Shown: positions 35,136 through 48,100 of the stretch, one piece after another
Layout of the letters: each line of letters begins with the position of its first letter
Position numbering within the stretch: position 1 is the stretch's first letter
NCBI GenBank assembly: GCA_027922465.2
Contig: BQMF02000226.1
Location: 124,001 to 188,000, forward strand
From: Turritopsis dohrnii
Lineage: Eukaryota; Cnidaria; Hydrozoa; Anthoathecata; Oceaniidae
Reading direction: 5' to 3'
DNA: 64,000 nucleotides
The notes under the pieces: model-generated
Databases searched by the model: none
What the model saw: the letters and a program-made list of their open reading frames with translations, nothing else
Told to the model about the DNA's origin: nothing
Program-made: the position numbers and the translations under genes

Positions 35136-37669
35136 GTAAGTAATAATCATTATGTACGTGACATAAATACTCACTGTTGGCCTGTTGGTCTCACTTATTC
35201 CAAAACACCGGGGAGAACATTGTTCATTTCAGTCCAACATTGCACGTCGCGCATTTCTGCCCAACATTGCACGTTTGCCCAACATTGGTTAGAACAACGG
35301 GGCCCACGGAGGGGGGAGAGAAAAATTGCCATCATTACGATGGCCCAGAGAAGGGTCCAAATACAAAAAGAAAATGTTTTATATCTATTCTTTAGCTTCT
35401 CAGTAACCCTAATATCCATCTCAGAGCTTTACTGAAACATACAAGATTTTAAAAATGTCAGACGATCTATGCTACAGAGCCACCAACACCAATGCGTTTG
35501 ATTTCCCTTTCACAGTTTTAAAGGATATTGAAGGCAAAAAATCAACTTCCTTTGAAGTTCGTGACGCGATGGAATGAACTATGATGTCATTGAAATCCTA
35601 ACTTCACGAATATTTTCGAATCTGAAAATTCTGATTGACACTAGGTTTTATTATGGAATACATTGCTCTTGGAATAAGAGAAGCCCGCAGTACTATGAAG
35701 AGCGCGCAGAATAGTCGATGGCAGCGCGCAGTTTAAGGTTACATAAGAGCGCGCAGTTAAAGGGAAACGCGCAGTGTTTCTTGACGTGCGCGCAGTTTGA
35801 CCCTTCTAGGCCATCGTATGCCATAGTCACAAGATAACAATCGATGATGATTAAGCGTTTCGTCGAGAATTCGATTAAAAGGGGCAGCATCCTATATACT
35901 GGAAACGCTTGCCCAAATAGTCCAGATTTGTCGACCTCTTTTTGTTGGTCATAATCGAAGGGGATGTGAAGAAAAGAAAGGAGTGCGCTGAAGAGAGCTT
36001 GTCATCGGATTGTCATCGGATTGTCATCGGATTGTCATCGGATCTCTTCCTGTGTACAAAAAGTTTCCAATTTCATTTATGAATATTCATTTATTCTATA
36101 TCAACCGAAGCTATATTTATTATTCAGTTATTCATTGAAAGTGCTATGAAAAGGATATTGCAAATATTAGAGCATTTACAGCCAACACAATTGTGCTATG
36201 AGATAGATGTCTGATTCAACCTCTCAACTACACAAGCTTTCAGAACACCACACTCTCCTCAGAGTATTGAGTAGTAGAGCGATTCTTTCATACTCTTCTG
36301 TAATCCCTGGTATAATTTGGTGCTGTGAAATGATTGAACCAAGATTTGTCAAGTGTTTTGCCATCAGAAATACACTCGTTGTTGAACGGCTGCTTCACTT
36401 TTAAAATACATCGACGAGCTTTGAGTGTTTGAGTGAGAAATAATAGAAAAAGACAAACATAGCAAACAAATATAACAAGCAAATAAAGCAACATTTTTTA
36501 CTTAGAAACCAAAAAAATCAAAAAGAGTTTCATATATTTCGTGTCCAATGATTTTACAAAATTAAAGTTTATTTTTACAACGTTAAAATAATGTTGCTTG
36601 ACAATGTACAAAGTAAGGTCATGTTTCTAACGTCCATGCAGCTACGCAATGTTAATGTACCAGGGTCATCCTGACAGGTGTGTGTTGACAATTGTTTTTA
36701 TCACGTATTTTTATGGTGAAAATTCGCATATTAGCGAGTTGTAACATAATTTAATTTTTGCGAGCTTAAAAAATCCATACGCGAAAAAAAGGCTTGTCTA
36801 AAATGGCAATCTACAAAATCAAATATAAAACCAATTATTTTTTTTCATAACTATTGTCAATCACAAAAATAAATTCAAGCAAAATGTTATGTCAATCATA
36901 TTCTCATTATTCAATTATCCTTTTGTTTCTTTTGTTAAGCAACGGATTATAAAATTTTACCTTCAGTGCAATTAACAAAGTACAAATGACGGTAAACAGC
37001 AATATAACTTCTAGTTGAAGAAAATTCAAGTTATCGGGATCCTGGTTGTAAATATGTCAAAGAAATTTTTTTGTTTTTTGTTTTATATATTATATGTCAT
37101 CATATTCTACAACATTTATGCGATCCTCCCCAATGTTGCTTTCACGTTTAACTAACCTAATTGTAACGTTATTGTATTACGTTGACCTCGATACACTTTC
37201 CAATCCAATGAGCCATTAACTTTAGGATAGCATAGAAGTTAACGCTAGTTAAAGTTTTGAACCAGCTGGGAGGGTTTCATTCACCAAGGTTTAACTAAAT
37301 CTAAATTTGATGAAGGGTTTAGAAAACTATAGAAAATTACTGAAATGCCCAAACTTTTCTATCTTGACTGACACAACATGAATAATGAAAAAAAGTTTTG
37401 TTTACAATTGAACGATAAAAAATGGTATTTAAAAGTTTCATGATAATATTAAATTTTCATTTGTTGAGATGAGGAGCTATATCATTGAACATAAATTTTG
37501 TTTGAATACAAGAAACAGAAACAAATCGGTTTGAAATGAACAGCTTCCTCCTTGTCTCAATCTACCTGCAGTCAACACAGTTCAACTAGAAAGGGGTTTG
37601 GATTTTCTTCGACCGTGTTTATCTCATCACACGTACAGATGGTGACGACGAGACAGGGCTGCGGACGGT
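35136..37669. other. intergenic; GCGCGCAG repeats and an 11-bp tandem array
   Basis: At about 35698-35805 the motif gcgcgcag or a close variant recurs about five times at 20-30 bp spacing. At 36001-36044 the unit gtcatcggatt is repeated four times in tandem. At about 36730-36790 there is a fragment related to the 8897-9261 MITE. No coding exon was recognised. The last few hundred bases are the presumed promoter side of the lipoxygenase-like gene, without a recognisable core element. Confidence 0.5.
36001..36044. repeat. tandem repeat, 11 bp x 4
   Basis: Unit gtcatcggatt, three perfect copies and a fourth ending in c. It is a microsatellite-scale array in intergenic DNA. Confidence 0.95.
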
Positions 37670-40600
37670 ATGGGAAACACTTCAGGTTGTCTGGATTGCT
37701 TTGAAACACCCGATTATATTATCTCAGTCAAAACCGGTGACACAAAAGGCGCTGGGCTGCACAATAGTGCGCACATATTCCTCATAAACGACGAAGGAGA
37801 GACATCGAGAAAGATACAGCTCTCCGGTTGTTGTGTCACTGTTTTCAAGAAAGGGAAAACGGATAATTTCAATGTTCATGGGCTAACTGGATTCGGATGT
37901 ATTCGGAAAATAATAATCGAACAGCACAGGGAACAACACGAAGTGGAGTGGTATATCGATCGAATAATTGTTACACGAATATACGATGACACGCGATCGG
38001 AAGTCGTGTTTCCTGTGCATCGCTGGCTGCGTATCGATAAACCACTTGAGATTATCGAGTTTGATTCGACACTTCCACAACACGATGAAAATATCGAACA
38101 GAGACAAAAAGAATTGCATACGAAACGCATAGCATACGGGTATCGAAAGGAACACGAAAACCTCCCCGCGAAGGTAATCGTTCATTCGATAATCACATTA
38201 TACAATGGTTTCAGTGTTTAAAATTCGTTGATATAGATTAAAAACTGTTGTCAGTAGAAAAATACCTGCCCAAACTATCCGAAATCATTTTTGTTGAGGC
38301 CTGATTTACACTGAACTAGTGGAAAACGTCTGTTACTACAATGACTCAATGTTTTTTTATATGTCTAGATGAAGCAAATACCACATGATGAAGTTTTCAG
38401 CAACTTCTATAAGGTAAACGTTTAGTTTTCAGATGAAAAAGAAAAGTACGGAGATATCAGACAACCGTAAAAGTTTAAGCATTACTTGAGTTGCTGATGT
38501 TAGTTGCAAGTAATATCTTCATCAACTATTGTTAAAAACTCTCACACGTTCTTCCACTGCCACAGTCAGATATCATTCCCGGTGATAACAACAACTCATG
38601 GAAAGATCTATGACGTCTTCCTCTAGAGACTAACGTTTTGTGTATAATTTTCCAAAAGTGTCTAGATGAACTTTTGAACTTTTAGTGGGACGTGAAACAG
38701 AAGAAAGCTTCCGTCTTCTCGATCTACAAAATCCCCAATTATGACGTCACCGAAAGCTGGAGGAGTTTGGAAGAGATCGAAAATTTGTTCAAGGAGAAGG
38801 GAAAATTCAGAAGGCCCTTAGTAAGAGTTTTTCTGTTAGAATCAACAAACATCAGCCTGTTATGGCTGTCCTAAAAAAGGTGTTTGCTGGTTGATACTAA
38901 ATACATCATCAGCCATGATTCAACAGGTCGTCAGTTCAATTATTAACTGCATTATCTTTCATGTTTTCAACAACAATTACTGTTTGTTTGTTACGTCCAT
39001 TGACGGAAAAATGTCGGGTTAAGTGTACGTCAGTCGTCTCATTTCCACTCGTTATCTGCAGGTTTTAGACGAAGATTGGAAATCCGATATTTATTTCGGA
39101 AGGCAACGTTTAAAAGGTTGTAATTCACGTTCCCTCAAACTTTGTAAAGAAATACCAGAAAAGTAAGTTCTCGTTACCATAGCAACCTTATCTCCATTCA
39201 TATACCATCCAGATTCCCTTCTGGACATTTTGAATGATACGTAGACGCACACTCCTGTATAGTATTGTGTTGGCTAGATTGAAAAGTAGATAGAAGAGTT
39301 TGACCGTTTCTAGAAAAAGCCACACTGCTTGTTTTGTTTATCAAGTTGTTCCTGGTACATACAAATATTGTTGTACCCACTACAAAGTTTTTCGATATAG
39401 CTGATCTGTTTCACCATGTCTTACATTAAAAGCTTCTTCTCCTTTCATCTTTTTAGTTTGGCAGTTACAGATGATATTGTTTCAGAATATCTCGAAGGCT
39501 TCAGTTTAAATGAAGCAGTTCAAGAGAAAAAGATTTTCATCGTTAATCATTCAATATTGGATGGTATTGTGGGTGAAAATGAAACTAAGGTAGTACAGTC
39601 TGTACCCTTATAACTACATTATGGCCTGGTTTACATTTTCCATGTTTTCTTTATTTCTTGCAGACAATCAGTCCTATGGCACTGTTTTACTTAAACAAAA
39701 ATGATGATTTAATGCCGATAGCCATCCAGCTCTATCAAAACCATGCTCAAAATCCTGTAAGTGATACACAATAAAGAAGGTGTAAGCTATTGTAGGGTGT
39801 AGGGCGTAACCTTAATGGCGTCATGACATTTGTTTGCAGGTATTTGTTCCAGGAGATCCTCATTACACGTGGATGGTCGCAAAAATGTGGTTCAATAATG
39901 CTGACGCAGCAATTCAAAGAGCCTGTCTACTAATAAGTGATTTCTTTTTTCAAAATTTTTCTCCTTCCAGTTGCTTTCAGATGTGTTTGTGTGTTAGATT
40001 ATTCGTGTTATACAGAGATAATGGACAGGCGGAAAAACCGACGATGTAAGAGCGTAGTTACCAGCTCCCTTTCTTATTATAGTGTCTTCACACTGGGTGT
40101 TGGAAGTCATAAGTCTGTCAGTACACCGAACTCTCTCACCGTCCCATCCGATCTTTCGGCTGCTGGCACCTTATCTTCGTCACGTGTTGCCTATAAATAA
40201 GTAAGCTAGTTGTTTTCTGAAGACTTCAAAACAAATCAAGTATATCGTGGACAGTATCAGGAGCATGAATGTTTTCTGAACTGTTTTGAAGTATGTTTAC
40301 CTTTTTATTGTTGGTCGTAGTAAATGATCTGCTAACTATGGAGAGTTTCGACTGTATAAGAGAATTTCGTATTAACTTGTTGAAGTGGTATTTTAGAATT
40401 ATAGTTAGGTTGATGGTCGGGGGGCGTACTCAATTTTGCAATTTCATCAGGAGGACATAATATTAATATTTAGTTATGAAGTGCACCAACTGATGGAACC
40501 GGGGGGATGGATCGATCAAGTTATGACAATCAAAACAGATGGAGTGTTGGAACTGATTCAAAGATAGTAAGAAAATTTCGAGTATTAGAAATTGAGACGT

Positions 40601-42109
40601 AACAGACGTAACACGGTCAAGTTGTTTTGATTTCCTTCTTAGTTGGAAGAATTTTGACTTTCGAAAAAGTTGCTGTTTCCAGCATGAGTTAGAAGAAAAT
40701 GAAGTAAGATTTTTTTTTTATGTTTACCCCCGGATTAAATGTTCTCGCAAACTGTTTGTTGGTCAGACACTATAAGGACAGTTTGAAAGTTTGAGGGGGG
40801 TAAATAAAATATAAACTATAGTCATCACCAATCAATTCTGAACATTCGCTCTCTAATCTTTCATTACTCGATGTACGAAGGACACGATTTTTTTCCAGGT
40901 ATTTTCAGCCGAAATTTTGGCTGAATACCCTTACAGGGATGATGGATTCCTTTTGTATGGAATCATCAAAGATTACGTCACTGACATTGTTGAAACATAT
41001 TATAATGACGAAGAAGACTTGTTGAAGGATGAAGAGATTCAGAGCTGGGCTTCTGAACTTGTAAGCAAAGACTCGTGTGATTTCAACGTACGTCTTTTTA
41101 TTCCAAACTCAGTGAGAGGAACTGGACCAGATCCACCACAAGATCGGCCAGAAGGATGGAGCATGATCTTCTCCTTAATAATTACACAATTACAGTGACC
41201 GTGATCATATCAAAAATTATTTCATTTACTCTTAGAATGTTCCTGGCGATGGGAAATTTCAAGACAAGGCAGATTTAGTGCTTGTGTTAGCATGTGTCAT
41301 ATACAAAGCCACGGTAGAGAATGCATCTCTGGCGTTACCGCTGTATGATGAATGTGCGTTTGTTCCTAACTACCCACTCATGATGAGAGGAGATCCTCCA
41401 CAAACAAAGGTATCTACGCTTGCGTCAAACTACCCACTTAGTTTTTCACAAGAACCTTTATTTATCTATTTGTCGATTTGCTGCGTAGTTCATCCAGCCT
41501 CGGTTTTGTTAAAATTGTGTTCATACATAAATCCTGAAGAGATATACTTCCACACAACTTACATTTCGTTCAAAACATTCTCAGAACATGTTATCAGAAG
41601 AAGATGTCATGTCAGCTCTACCAACAAAAAATATCACCATGGAGATAATTGCTGTCAATAAAATCATCAGTGATCGAGACTCCAGTGGTCTTGCTGATTC
41701 AAGAGCGCAATACAATTATGATACAAAATCGTTGCCAGCGAGACAACGGTGAGTTTTCGCTTATACCCCCCCTGCTTTTCTTAATGAATACCGTATTTTC
41801 CTCTTTTAAGCGCCCCCTCTAATAAGCGGACCCCTAAATTCAAAATTAATTTAATAAACGCCCCCCTCTAATAAGTGCTCGGGCGGTGAATAGAGAAAAT
41901 GCAATATTCTCAAGCTTACATAAGTTTTTATTTTACAAGGGGGTTATCCAACTATGAAGGTGTTTGCATCAATAGATCTTTTCTTTTTTTTCAGGTTTGA
42001 GGGAGCTCTCCGAGCAGCTTCTTCGATCATCGCCATACGAAACAAGAAGAGAGAAGTGCAGTATAGATATTTAAATCCCTGCAAAGGAAACACCTACCTT
42101 GCCAACTGA
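37670..42109 (+). CDS. PLAT-lipoxygenase-like protein lacking the iron ligands, 14 exons
   Basis: Exons: 37670-38173, 38369-38413, 38686-38820, 39062-39162, 39457-39589, 39664-39756, 39840-39936, 40083-40200, 40474-40566, 40643-40703, 40899-41087, 41236-41409, 41585-41748, 41995-42109. All are GT-AG; phases close to 673 residues, the normal lipoxygenase length. Residues 12-130 are a PLAT domain (VKTGDTKGAGLHNSA, FPVHRWL). The catalytic fold follows with family landmarks: DIYFGRQRLKGCNS, LMPIAIQL, TWMVAKMWFNNADA, VHRTLSPSHPIFRLLAPYLR, MEPGGWID, EYPYRDDGFLLYG, AFVPNYPLMMR. Lipoxygenases hold iron with three His, an Asn and the C-terminal Ile. In gapless alignment these are Gln363, Leu368, Asn552, Ala556 and C-terminal Asn673. 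Dioxygenase chemistry is therefore not expected. The frame is open throughout, which argues against an ordinary pseudogene. The N-terminus MGNTSGC fits an N-myristoylation site and could put the protein on membranes. Confidence 0.9.
41786..41895. repeat. fragment of a dispersed MITE in the last LOX-like intron
   Basis: ataccgtattttcctctttt then aagcgccccctctaataagc, followed by a second, related copy (aaacgcccccctctaataag). Similar gggggcgcttatt and taccgtaaag phrases make up the small element at 62049-62155, so both belong to one family. Confidence 0.55.
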
Positions 42110-43476
42110 AACCATTTTTCATTTACTTAGAGAAGGGGAAGAGATAGTGAGTGACGTCAGAACGGAAGAGGATTGAAGACAAGTGAAAAATGGTTGATTG
42201 CAAATACCAACCCCACACACAATCTCCCTCAAACTTTGATTCTCTCCAAGATATATGAGGCCTTATTAAGGGTTTGGGTACGAGTTTGTTAAAGTCCGAG
42301 TTTGTTGAGTTTTCGCTTAGCTGGTAATAATCGAAGACTGTTGCCACTAACCCTTGTCATCATCGTCACGATGAACGGAGTGTCATATATCTCAAAAGTA
42401 AATGAACATAATAAAGACATTTCATGTTATAAATCTTCGTTGCATTTAAATCGGATGTTTTGCTCAGTTTACAGAAAGACAGGTCCGTTGCATTAATAAT
42501 ACACAATGCAGTGCATTTTGCAGTCTGGTCTTTTGTGGTGTTGCTACGAAGTAAAAATTCCAAACACTCTCACAAGTTCTTTTAAAAAATGCTTCTCAAT
42601 TGTTAGCGAGAGAACGACGTGCCAAGTCAGTTCCTATCCAATTGTCGGAATCAAACCAACAACAACACTCAACACGAGGATCGTGCGTTTTTGTTTTTTT
42701 TGCGGCATGACGCGGCGCTTAATGATGTGTAAGTTGCGTTGAAGGTTTATTGCGAAATCTTTCAAAATAAGGTTTCGGTTTTCTGAAGTTTCTATAGTTC
42801 CAAAGAAGAGAGAAGTGTTGTGAATAAACTTGAACACGGATAAACAGCGAGATTGTTAAGTATGACATTACTTGGCATAAGCCACCATGTCGTTCGTAAG
42901 AATCGAAAAGCGAAAAGACTTTTATCCATAGTTTGAATCTTATACATAATTTACAAATGCCATAATGGTAGATAAAAAAATTTATTTCCAATTAGAAAAT
43001 GAATTAAACTTATAAAAACTTTTATAAACTACTATACATGAAACCTGCCTTGTCAGAGAGGTATAGCAGAACGTTCTGAAGACTGTGATTGGTTGAAAGA
43101 GAATTTCTTTATTGATCATAAAGTATTTTGTCTCTTTTAAAAATAACAGAAATAAATTTGAGGGCTGGAATTTCTTTCGACAGTTCTTTCAAGGAAATCC
43201 CTCGAAAATAATGTACCTCCTTTTAGAATGTCCACGTGATTCAAATTCAATAATATTATTGGAAAGAATGACATGCTGAACAAGTCAAACCAAACAAAAA
43301 GGGATATTCGTTTTTTATAACGCCTTCAAAGAATGTGGTCTGCTGAAGCGTCAAGAGCCCTCTTCACATAGAGAAGCAGGTCCGGGCGGTATTCAGCTAG
43401 CGTAGCGGGCGCATAGTAGTTCTTCGTAAATAAATAACCAAATTGGGAAATTGCAATTTACAAATATTTTCTTGTT
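42110..43476. other. intergenic between convergent genes
   Basis: AATAAA at 42410-42415 is a candidate polyadenylation signal for the lipoxygenase-like gene, about 300 nt past its stop. The rest is AT-rich with no supported gene. The gene to the right runs on the opposite strand, so this is the shared 3' region of both. Confidence 0.5.
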
Positions 43477-45004
43477 CTAAAGAGAATCCTTCTTCTTACT
43501 TGCCTCGATGATTTTTTTTATCATCTCATTTTCCTTGGTAGTGTCTGCACTTAAGCTATCGTAGCCATGATAGGACAGAAAGTCTGCTGTCGTGGAAGAT
43601 TCGTCTGAAAAAATCAAAATAACAATTTCGTTTAATGTTTTCCATTCTTGTATCTCCATTTAAGAGCTGGTAGAAGCATTACCAGATGCTGCCTGTTGAC
43701 TTTTTAAGTTATCGGTACAAACATAGCGATCGTGGTCTCGAAGTACGTCTTTTATTGATTTTCGGCCTTGCATCGATGATTTCTTCTTGGATACGGAGGA
43801 TTCATTTCCCGTCAATGACGTTTTCAGTTTATTGAAAGATGACGTTCTTGCACTTGCTGAAACATCAGGTGGAAAGGATCAGCAGGAATGATAAAAGTAA
43901 ATTCAAATACTACGACGACAGAGACTATTTTAAATTGAATGAATTGTGTTACATAGGCTGCTAGAAAAGAATGTATTTATTTGATCTTCCGCAAGACCTC
44001 ACTAACTGAAAAGAGCTTAAATAATGAGCGACTGAGGAGAGTGTCGTAAGACGGAGACGACAAGCTGTCGGATTGAAACTTTAAAGCACGGCAAAAATAA
44101 ACAAACAAATACATAAATCACGTGATTTTCACGTGGTTTGCTCTTGAATAAGTCACGTGATAATTCACCTCCTTCTTCGTTGACGAGACTCCTCCTGGGA
44201 TCGTCTTGCTCATCTTCAAACGCCCTGTTTATGTTTTTCTCGTCTTCATCAGCTTTTACTTCTAAGTATAAAAAAACCGGAAAAATCGGAAAAGATTCGA
44301 CAGATTTAAGAGAACATTTCAAATCGAAGGAGAACAAACATTTTACCGATTCCGGGTTTGATGTTTTGATATCGGATCTCAAGATCGGGTTCTTAAAGAA
44401 ACAAGAATACAAATTTAAAACCCGATCTTCTCATTAGACCATCTTCCCTTTCAACAAAAAACATTTTAAAGATGAAGCTGTTCCAGTTTCTTGTTGGCAT
44501 GACAAGAAAACTTTTTCGAAAGTCAATATCTGTCTATCTATCAATATGAGACCATCAAACTTATTAGTGAACATTCTTATAAAAGCGTTTGAAAAACTGA
44601 GGCATAGCCTGACCTTAACCTCACTGACCCAAGCAAATTTAACAAGAAGGTTTGATGGCCTCAAATTGGCAGTTAAACTGTATGTTAGCCTCCATTGATT
44701 CCATGGCATTTCAAGGCATATTTTGTACATCGTATCTTGCCTTATCTTATTTAATTCGAAATACGTGTATTTATGAAAGCTTTGTCATACACAAACAAGT
44801 GTTGCAAGTCTCGTGTATCAGGATCATGAAAAAACTTCTAGTCACTTTAGTTACCTTGGTTACCTTTTGGTTTCGTTTTCAGATTTTGATAGCAAGGATT
44901 TTCTATGTCATTCAGATTTTCTTGATCATGCGATGGTACTACGTCATATGGCGTTGTTTTCGGTGACGTCACAAGTTGATAAGTTCCACTGGCTTGAGAT
45001 GATC
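43477..45004 (-). CDS. tyrosine-motif-rich tail, four 3' exons of an incomplete gene
   Basis: Minus-strand exons 44864-45004, 44169-44261, 43683-43856 and 43477-43604 are GT-AG with agreeing phases: 177 residues plus one split at the 5' edge, ending at TAG. The sequence is hydrophilic and disordered-looking, with four YxxL/V-type motifs: TYQLV, PYDVV, CYQNL and GYDSL. The first two are seven residues apart, as in an ITAM. Lys/Ser-rich and acidic patches lie between (SARTSSFNKLKTSLTGN, RAFEDEQDDPRRS). It looks like the cytoplasmic tail of a receptor or a docking protein. The 5' edge enters at codon phase 1 and no start was found in the 165 bp before the kinase's last exon. Kinase exons 1, 3, 4 and 5 all end at phase 1 on the same strand, so splicing from the kinase gene is possible. 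A separate gene with an unseen 5' part is the alternative. Confidence 0.55.
44528..44652. repeat. dispersed repeat, copy 1
   Basis: About 125 bp shared with 49218-49343 in the same orientation: both contain tataaaagcgtttgaaaaa, tgaggcatagcctgacc and aatttaacaagaag with scattered differences. This copy lies in an intron of the tail gene. It has no ORF and is probably a SINE- or MITE-derived fragment. Confidence 0.8.
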
Positions 45005-45170
45005 CTTATGGAAACAAAATGGAGAACATTAAACAACGAGGGAGGAGGGTGTTATGGGAAGGAATGGTAAAAATGAACATTTTTTTGTTAGTTCTTCGTC
45101 AAAGTTAATTTTCTGAAACATCAAGTGAAGAAGAAATTTTTCAACCGAAGCTCATTATTCCCAATCATTG

Positions 45171-48100
45171 CTACAGTATGTCCAAGGAAAAGTACGAACT
45201 GTTTGGTGGTGAGTCATAGTCTGCGAACTGGCCTTTCAGCATATTCAAGGCTTGTGTAAATGATATCCGTTCCTCCGGTTCTCTTTTCCAGCAGTCTAAC
45301 ATAATGTTATAAATCCAATCGGGACAATCTTCGGGTTGTGGAAGTAACACACCCTGCAAAAAGGAAAGCAAGCTACAAGTTCAGAAAACATCTTCATGGA
45401 TGCTTATTTCATTAGAATGTTTTGGAGGTAATTTTCCCGCCATTTTTCTTACCTTCTTGATGAATTCAATTACTTCTTCATTCGAATATCCATAGAACGG
45501 CTGCAGAGCGAAGCTAAACACCTCCCAGACTACAACCCCAAACGAATATACATCAGCTGCTACAGTGAATTTTCCGTAAAGTACTGCTTCCGGTGGCATC
45601 CATCGGATGGGCAGCATCGCTTCTCCGCCAACCTAAATCAATTTCACCATTTTTTGGTTAGGTTTGAAAAATAATAAAGATTTTTTTTATAATATATCAT
45701 TACACTGGAAGAAATAAGATTTCATGATAATATGATACTTGAACGAGTTATTTTTTGCTATGGTTTTGCCAAGACATTACCACATAGTATTCTGCAAGAA
45801 ATCTTAACAGGTATAACTTGTTTTTTATTTCTGAAAGTTTCAGAGCTGAAGATTTCGATTATCATGAGGGAACGAAGGTCTAACAACAACATGTAAGCCT
45901 AGTTCTTTCTGAGAAAATTCCAAAACAAAAATTCCAATAACCAAGGACACGATAGATCTAAGTGCGCTGTTAGTCTTTCTCGTTTTATAAGCTTGTGTAT
46001 TTACGATATTATACAGTGTGTTTCATAATGTTGGAAATGGAAATTTTAAAGTTGTATTGTTAAATTAATTAAAGAGACCAGTAAAAATTTTAAAGCTGTA
46101 TTTTTAAATTAATTAAAAAGACCATTAAAAATTTAATTACATTTTTCCAAGACATTTTCCTTATTTTTTCAAAAGCCACTTTTTCATTTTTCACAAAAGT
46201 ATACTAGCCGAAAGAGCTTAAAAATGACTTTCCATTGATGTAAAAACTATTTTGAAATTCGGTATATTCATTTAAGGTGGTAGTACACTGAAATTGAGAA
46301 AATTAGCCTTTACTATTTTTTACTATTTTTTGAATATCTCTAGTTTCATACATCTGTGAAATCTCAAACTTTGTAGAATCATACCAAAAATATCGGAAAA
46401 AAAAATTTGTCTAAATTTTTGGCATAATTCATTTCCTGTCAGGGGGTAAAGCTATTTAACTATACCCCCTGAAAAGTATGTGACAGTGGATATCTACACT
46501 TCAGAACAGCCTGGTACATTGAAATTTGATACACAAGACTCTAGTGAAGTGTTCTGTGCACTCAACAGAGGATTTTGAAAAAAATAAATTTTCAGGGGGT
46601 AAAAATCTAAAATATGAATTTTTCCCATGAAAATTGAAAAAAAAATTTTTTTCAAATTTCCTCTGTTCAGTGCAAAGATATTAATAAAACAAACATTCTG
46701 ACCAATTTTCAAGTGTTTATGTCTAATAGAAATGAAAATTTTATTTGCAAGGTGATTATAACTCCTGAATTTCGAATTCCAATATCCGTTTTCTTGAAAT
46801 TTTGCATTTCCAACATTATGAAACACAATTAATAAATAAATAAGTAAATAAGGGCCGGCTTACACGGTAGTAGTCCGAGTGATAGACGTTTCGCGACATT
46901 CCAAAATCTGCAATTTTTACCATCAAATCACTGCCGACCAAACAGTTCCGTGTAGCAAGATCACGATGGAGAAATTTCTTGGTTGCCAAGTATTCCATTC
47001 CAGCAGCCACATGCTTACAAATCTTTATCAGTTCACTGTCGCCAAGCACATCTATCGAAACAAGAAACATCTATCAGCCAAATAATACAACTACAAAAGC
47101 TCCCACACCTCATATATGTACCTATGTACAAGAAAAGCTTAGAGAAAGATGATGTTGTAGTACAAAAAACTTGAATTAATCGGTAGCCAAGAACAAAAAA
47201 CTAGAAAACCTTTCACTTTTGCTTTTCGAAGATATTCGTTCAGATCTCCATTTTCCATAAACTCGAAGATCATGCAGTAAGGCTCTTCCTCCGTCGAAAC
47301 TGCCAACAATTTCAAAATATTGGGGTGTTGTAAACACGACATCAAAGCAACCTCTTGATGAAAAGCTTCGATGGCTTGTGTTCCTGAGCCTTCTTTCAGA
47401 CACTTGACAGCTACGTCACTGCTCTCCTCCCCTTTCACGATTCCATGTACTCTCCCTAAACAGCCGGGAAGATATGCAGACATCGAACCAACCAAACAGA
47501 ATAAGGCATGTCATATTATGTATTTAATATCTTAGAAACATTTGCCATCATCACTTTTATATATTTATATATTTTTCCTCAGATTGAAAAATGTCAAAAG
47601 AATGTTTCCTTAGTACCTTGAAAAACTTTCCCAAACTGTCCCTCCCCCAAGTCTCGTATGTATTCCACACAATCAAGGGGATATTGGACCAATTCTCCCG
47701 GTTTCGAATTCGCCAGTAACTCTAATAGCGGATTCACGTAAGAATCTCGACGGATTCGATCTCTCACTGACGTCATGGTCAGCATTTCACTTTCTCGTTT
47801 TTCCAAAGCTTTTCGTTTCTTCTTCTTCAATTGACAAATGACAATAAAAATGCTGAGCACAACAATTAAAATGACGACAGCACCGACCACCGCAGCAATC
47901 AAGACGATACTTTTCTTTCCTTCCGTTCGATTTTTGCCAGTTCGATCTAGAATGATAAAAACTTACATTGTGCTTTTGTGTCAATCCCACCCAAGGTCTG
48001 GACATTTACGGATAGAATTTTGACCAGTTGACCAGTTTTAATGATACCCTTCCATGACCAGTTTTAATGATACCCCTCTTTTTCTCAGAATTGAAGTGGA

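Noticed and set aside
36001..36044. CRISPR-like array
   Set aside because: Eleven-base units in direct tandem without spacers, in a eukaryotic genome: a simple tandem repeat.
39937..40200. Open frame with Cys/Ser-rich protein across the intron and exon at 39937-40200
   Set aside because: It is a shadow frame. The neighbouring frame from 40083 gives SSHWVLEVISL and VHRTLSPSHPIFRLLAPYLR, which match the lipoxygenase fold without gaps and have correct splice phases.
41786..41895. Possible extra lipoxygenase exon in the last intron
   Set aside because: The C-rich segment matches a dispersed repeat seen also at 62049-62155 and has no usable frame.
37670..42109. Ordinary decaying lipoxygenase pseudogene
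   Set aside because: No stop or frameshift in 14 exons and all splice sites are good. Loss of exactly the metal ligands with fold retained points to an intact pseudoenzyme instead.
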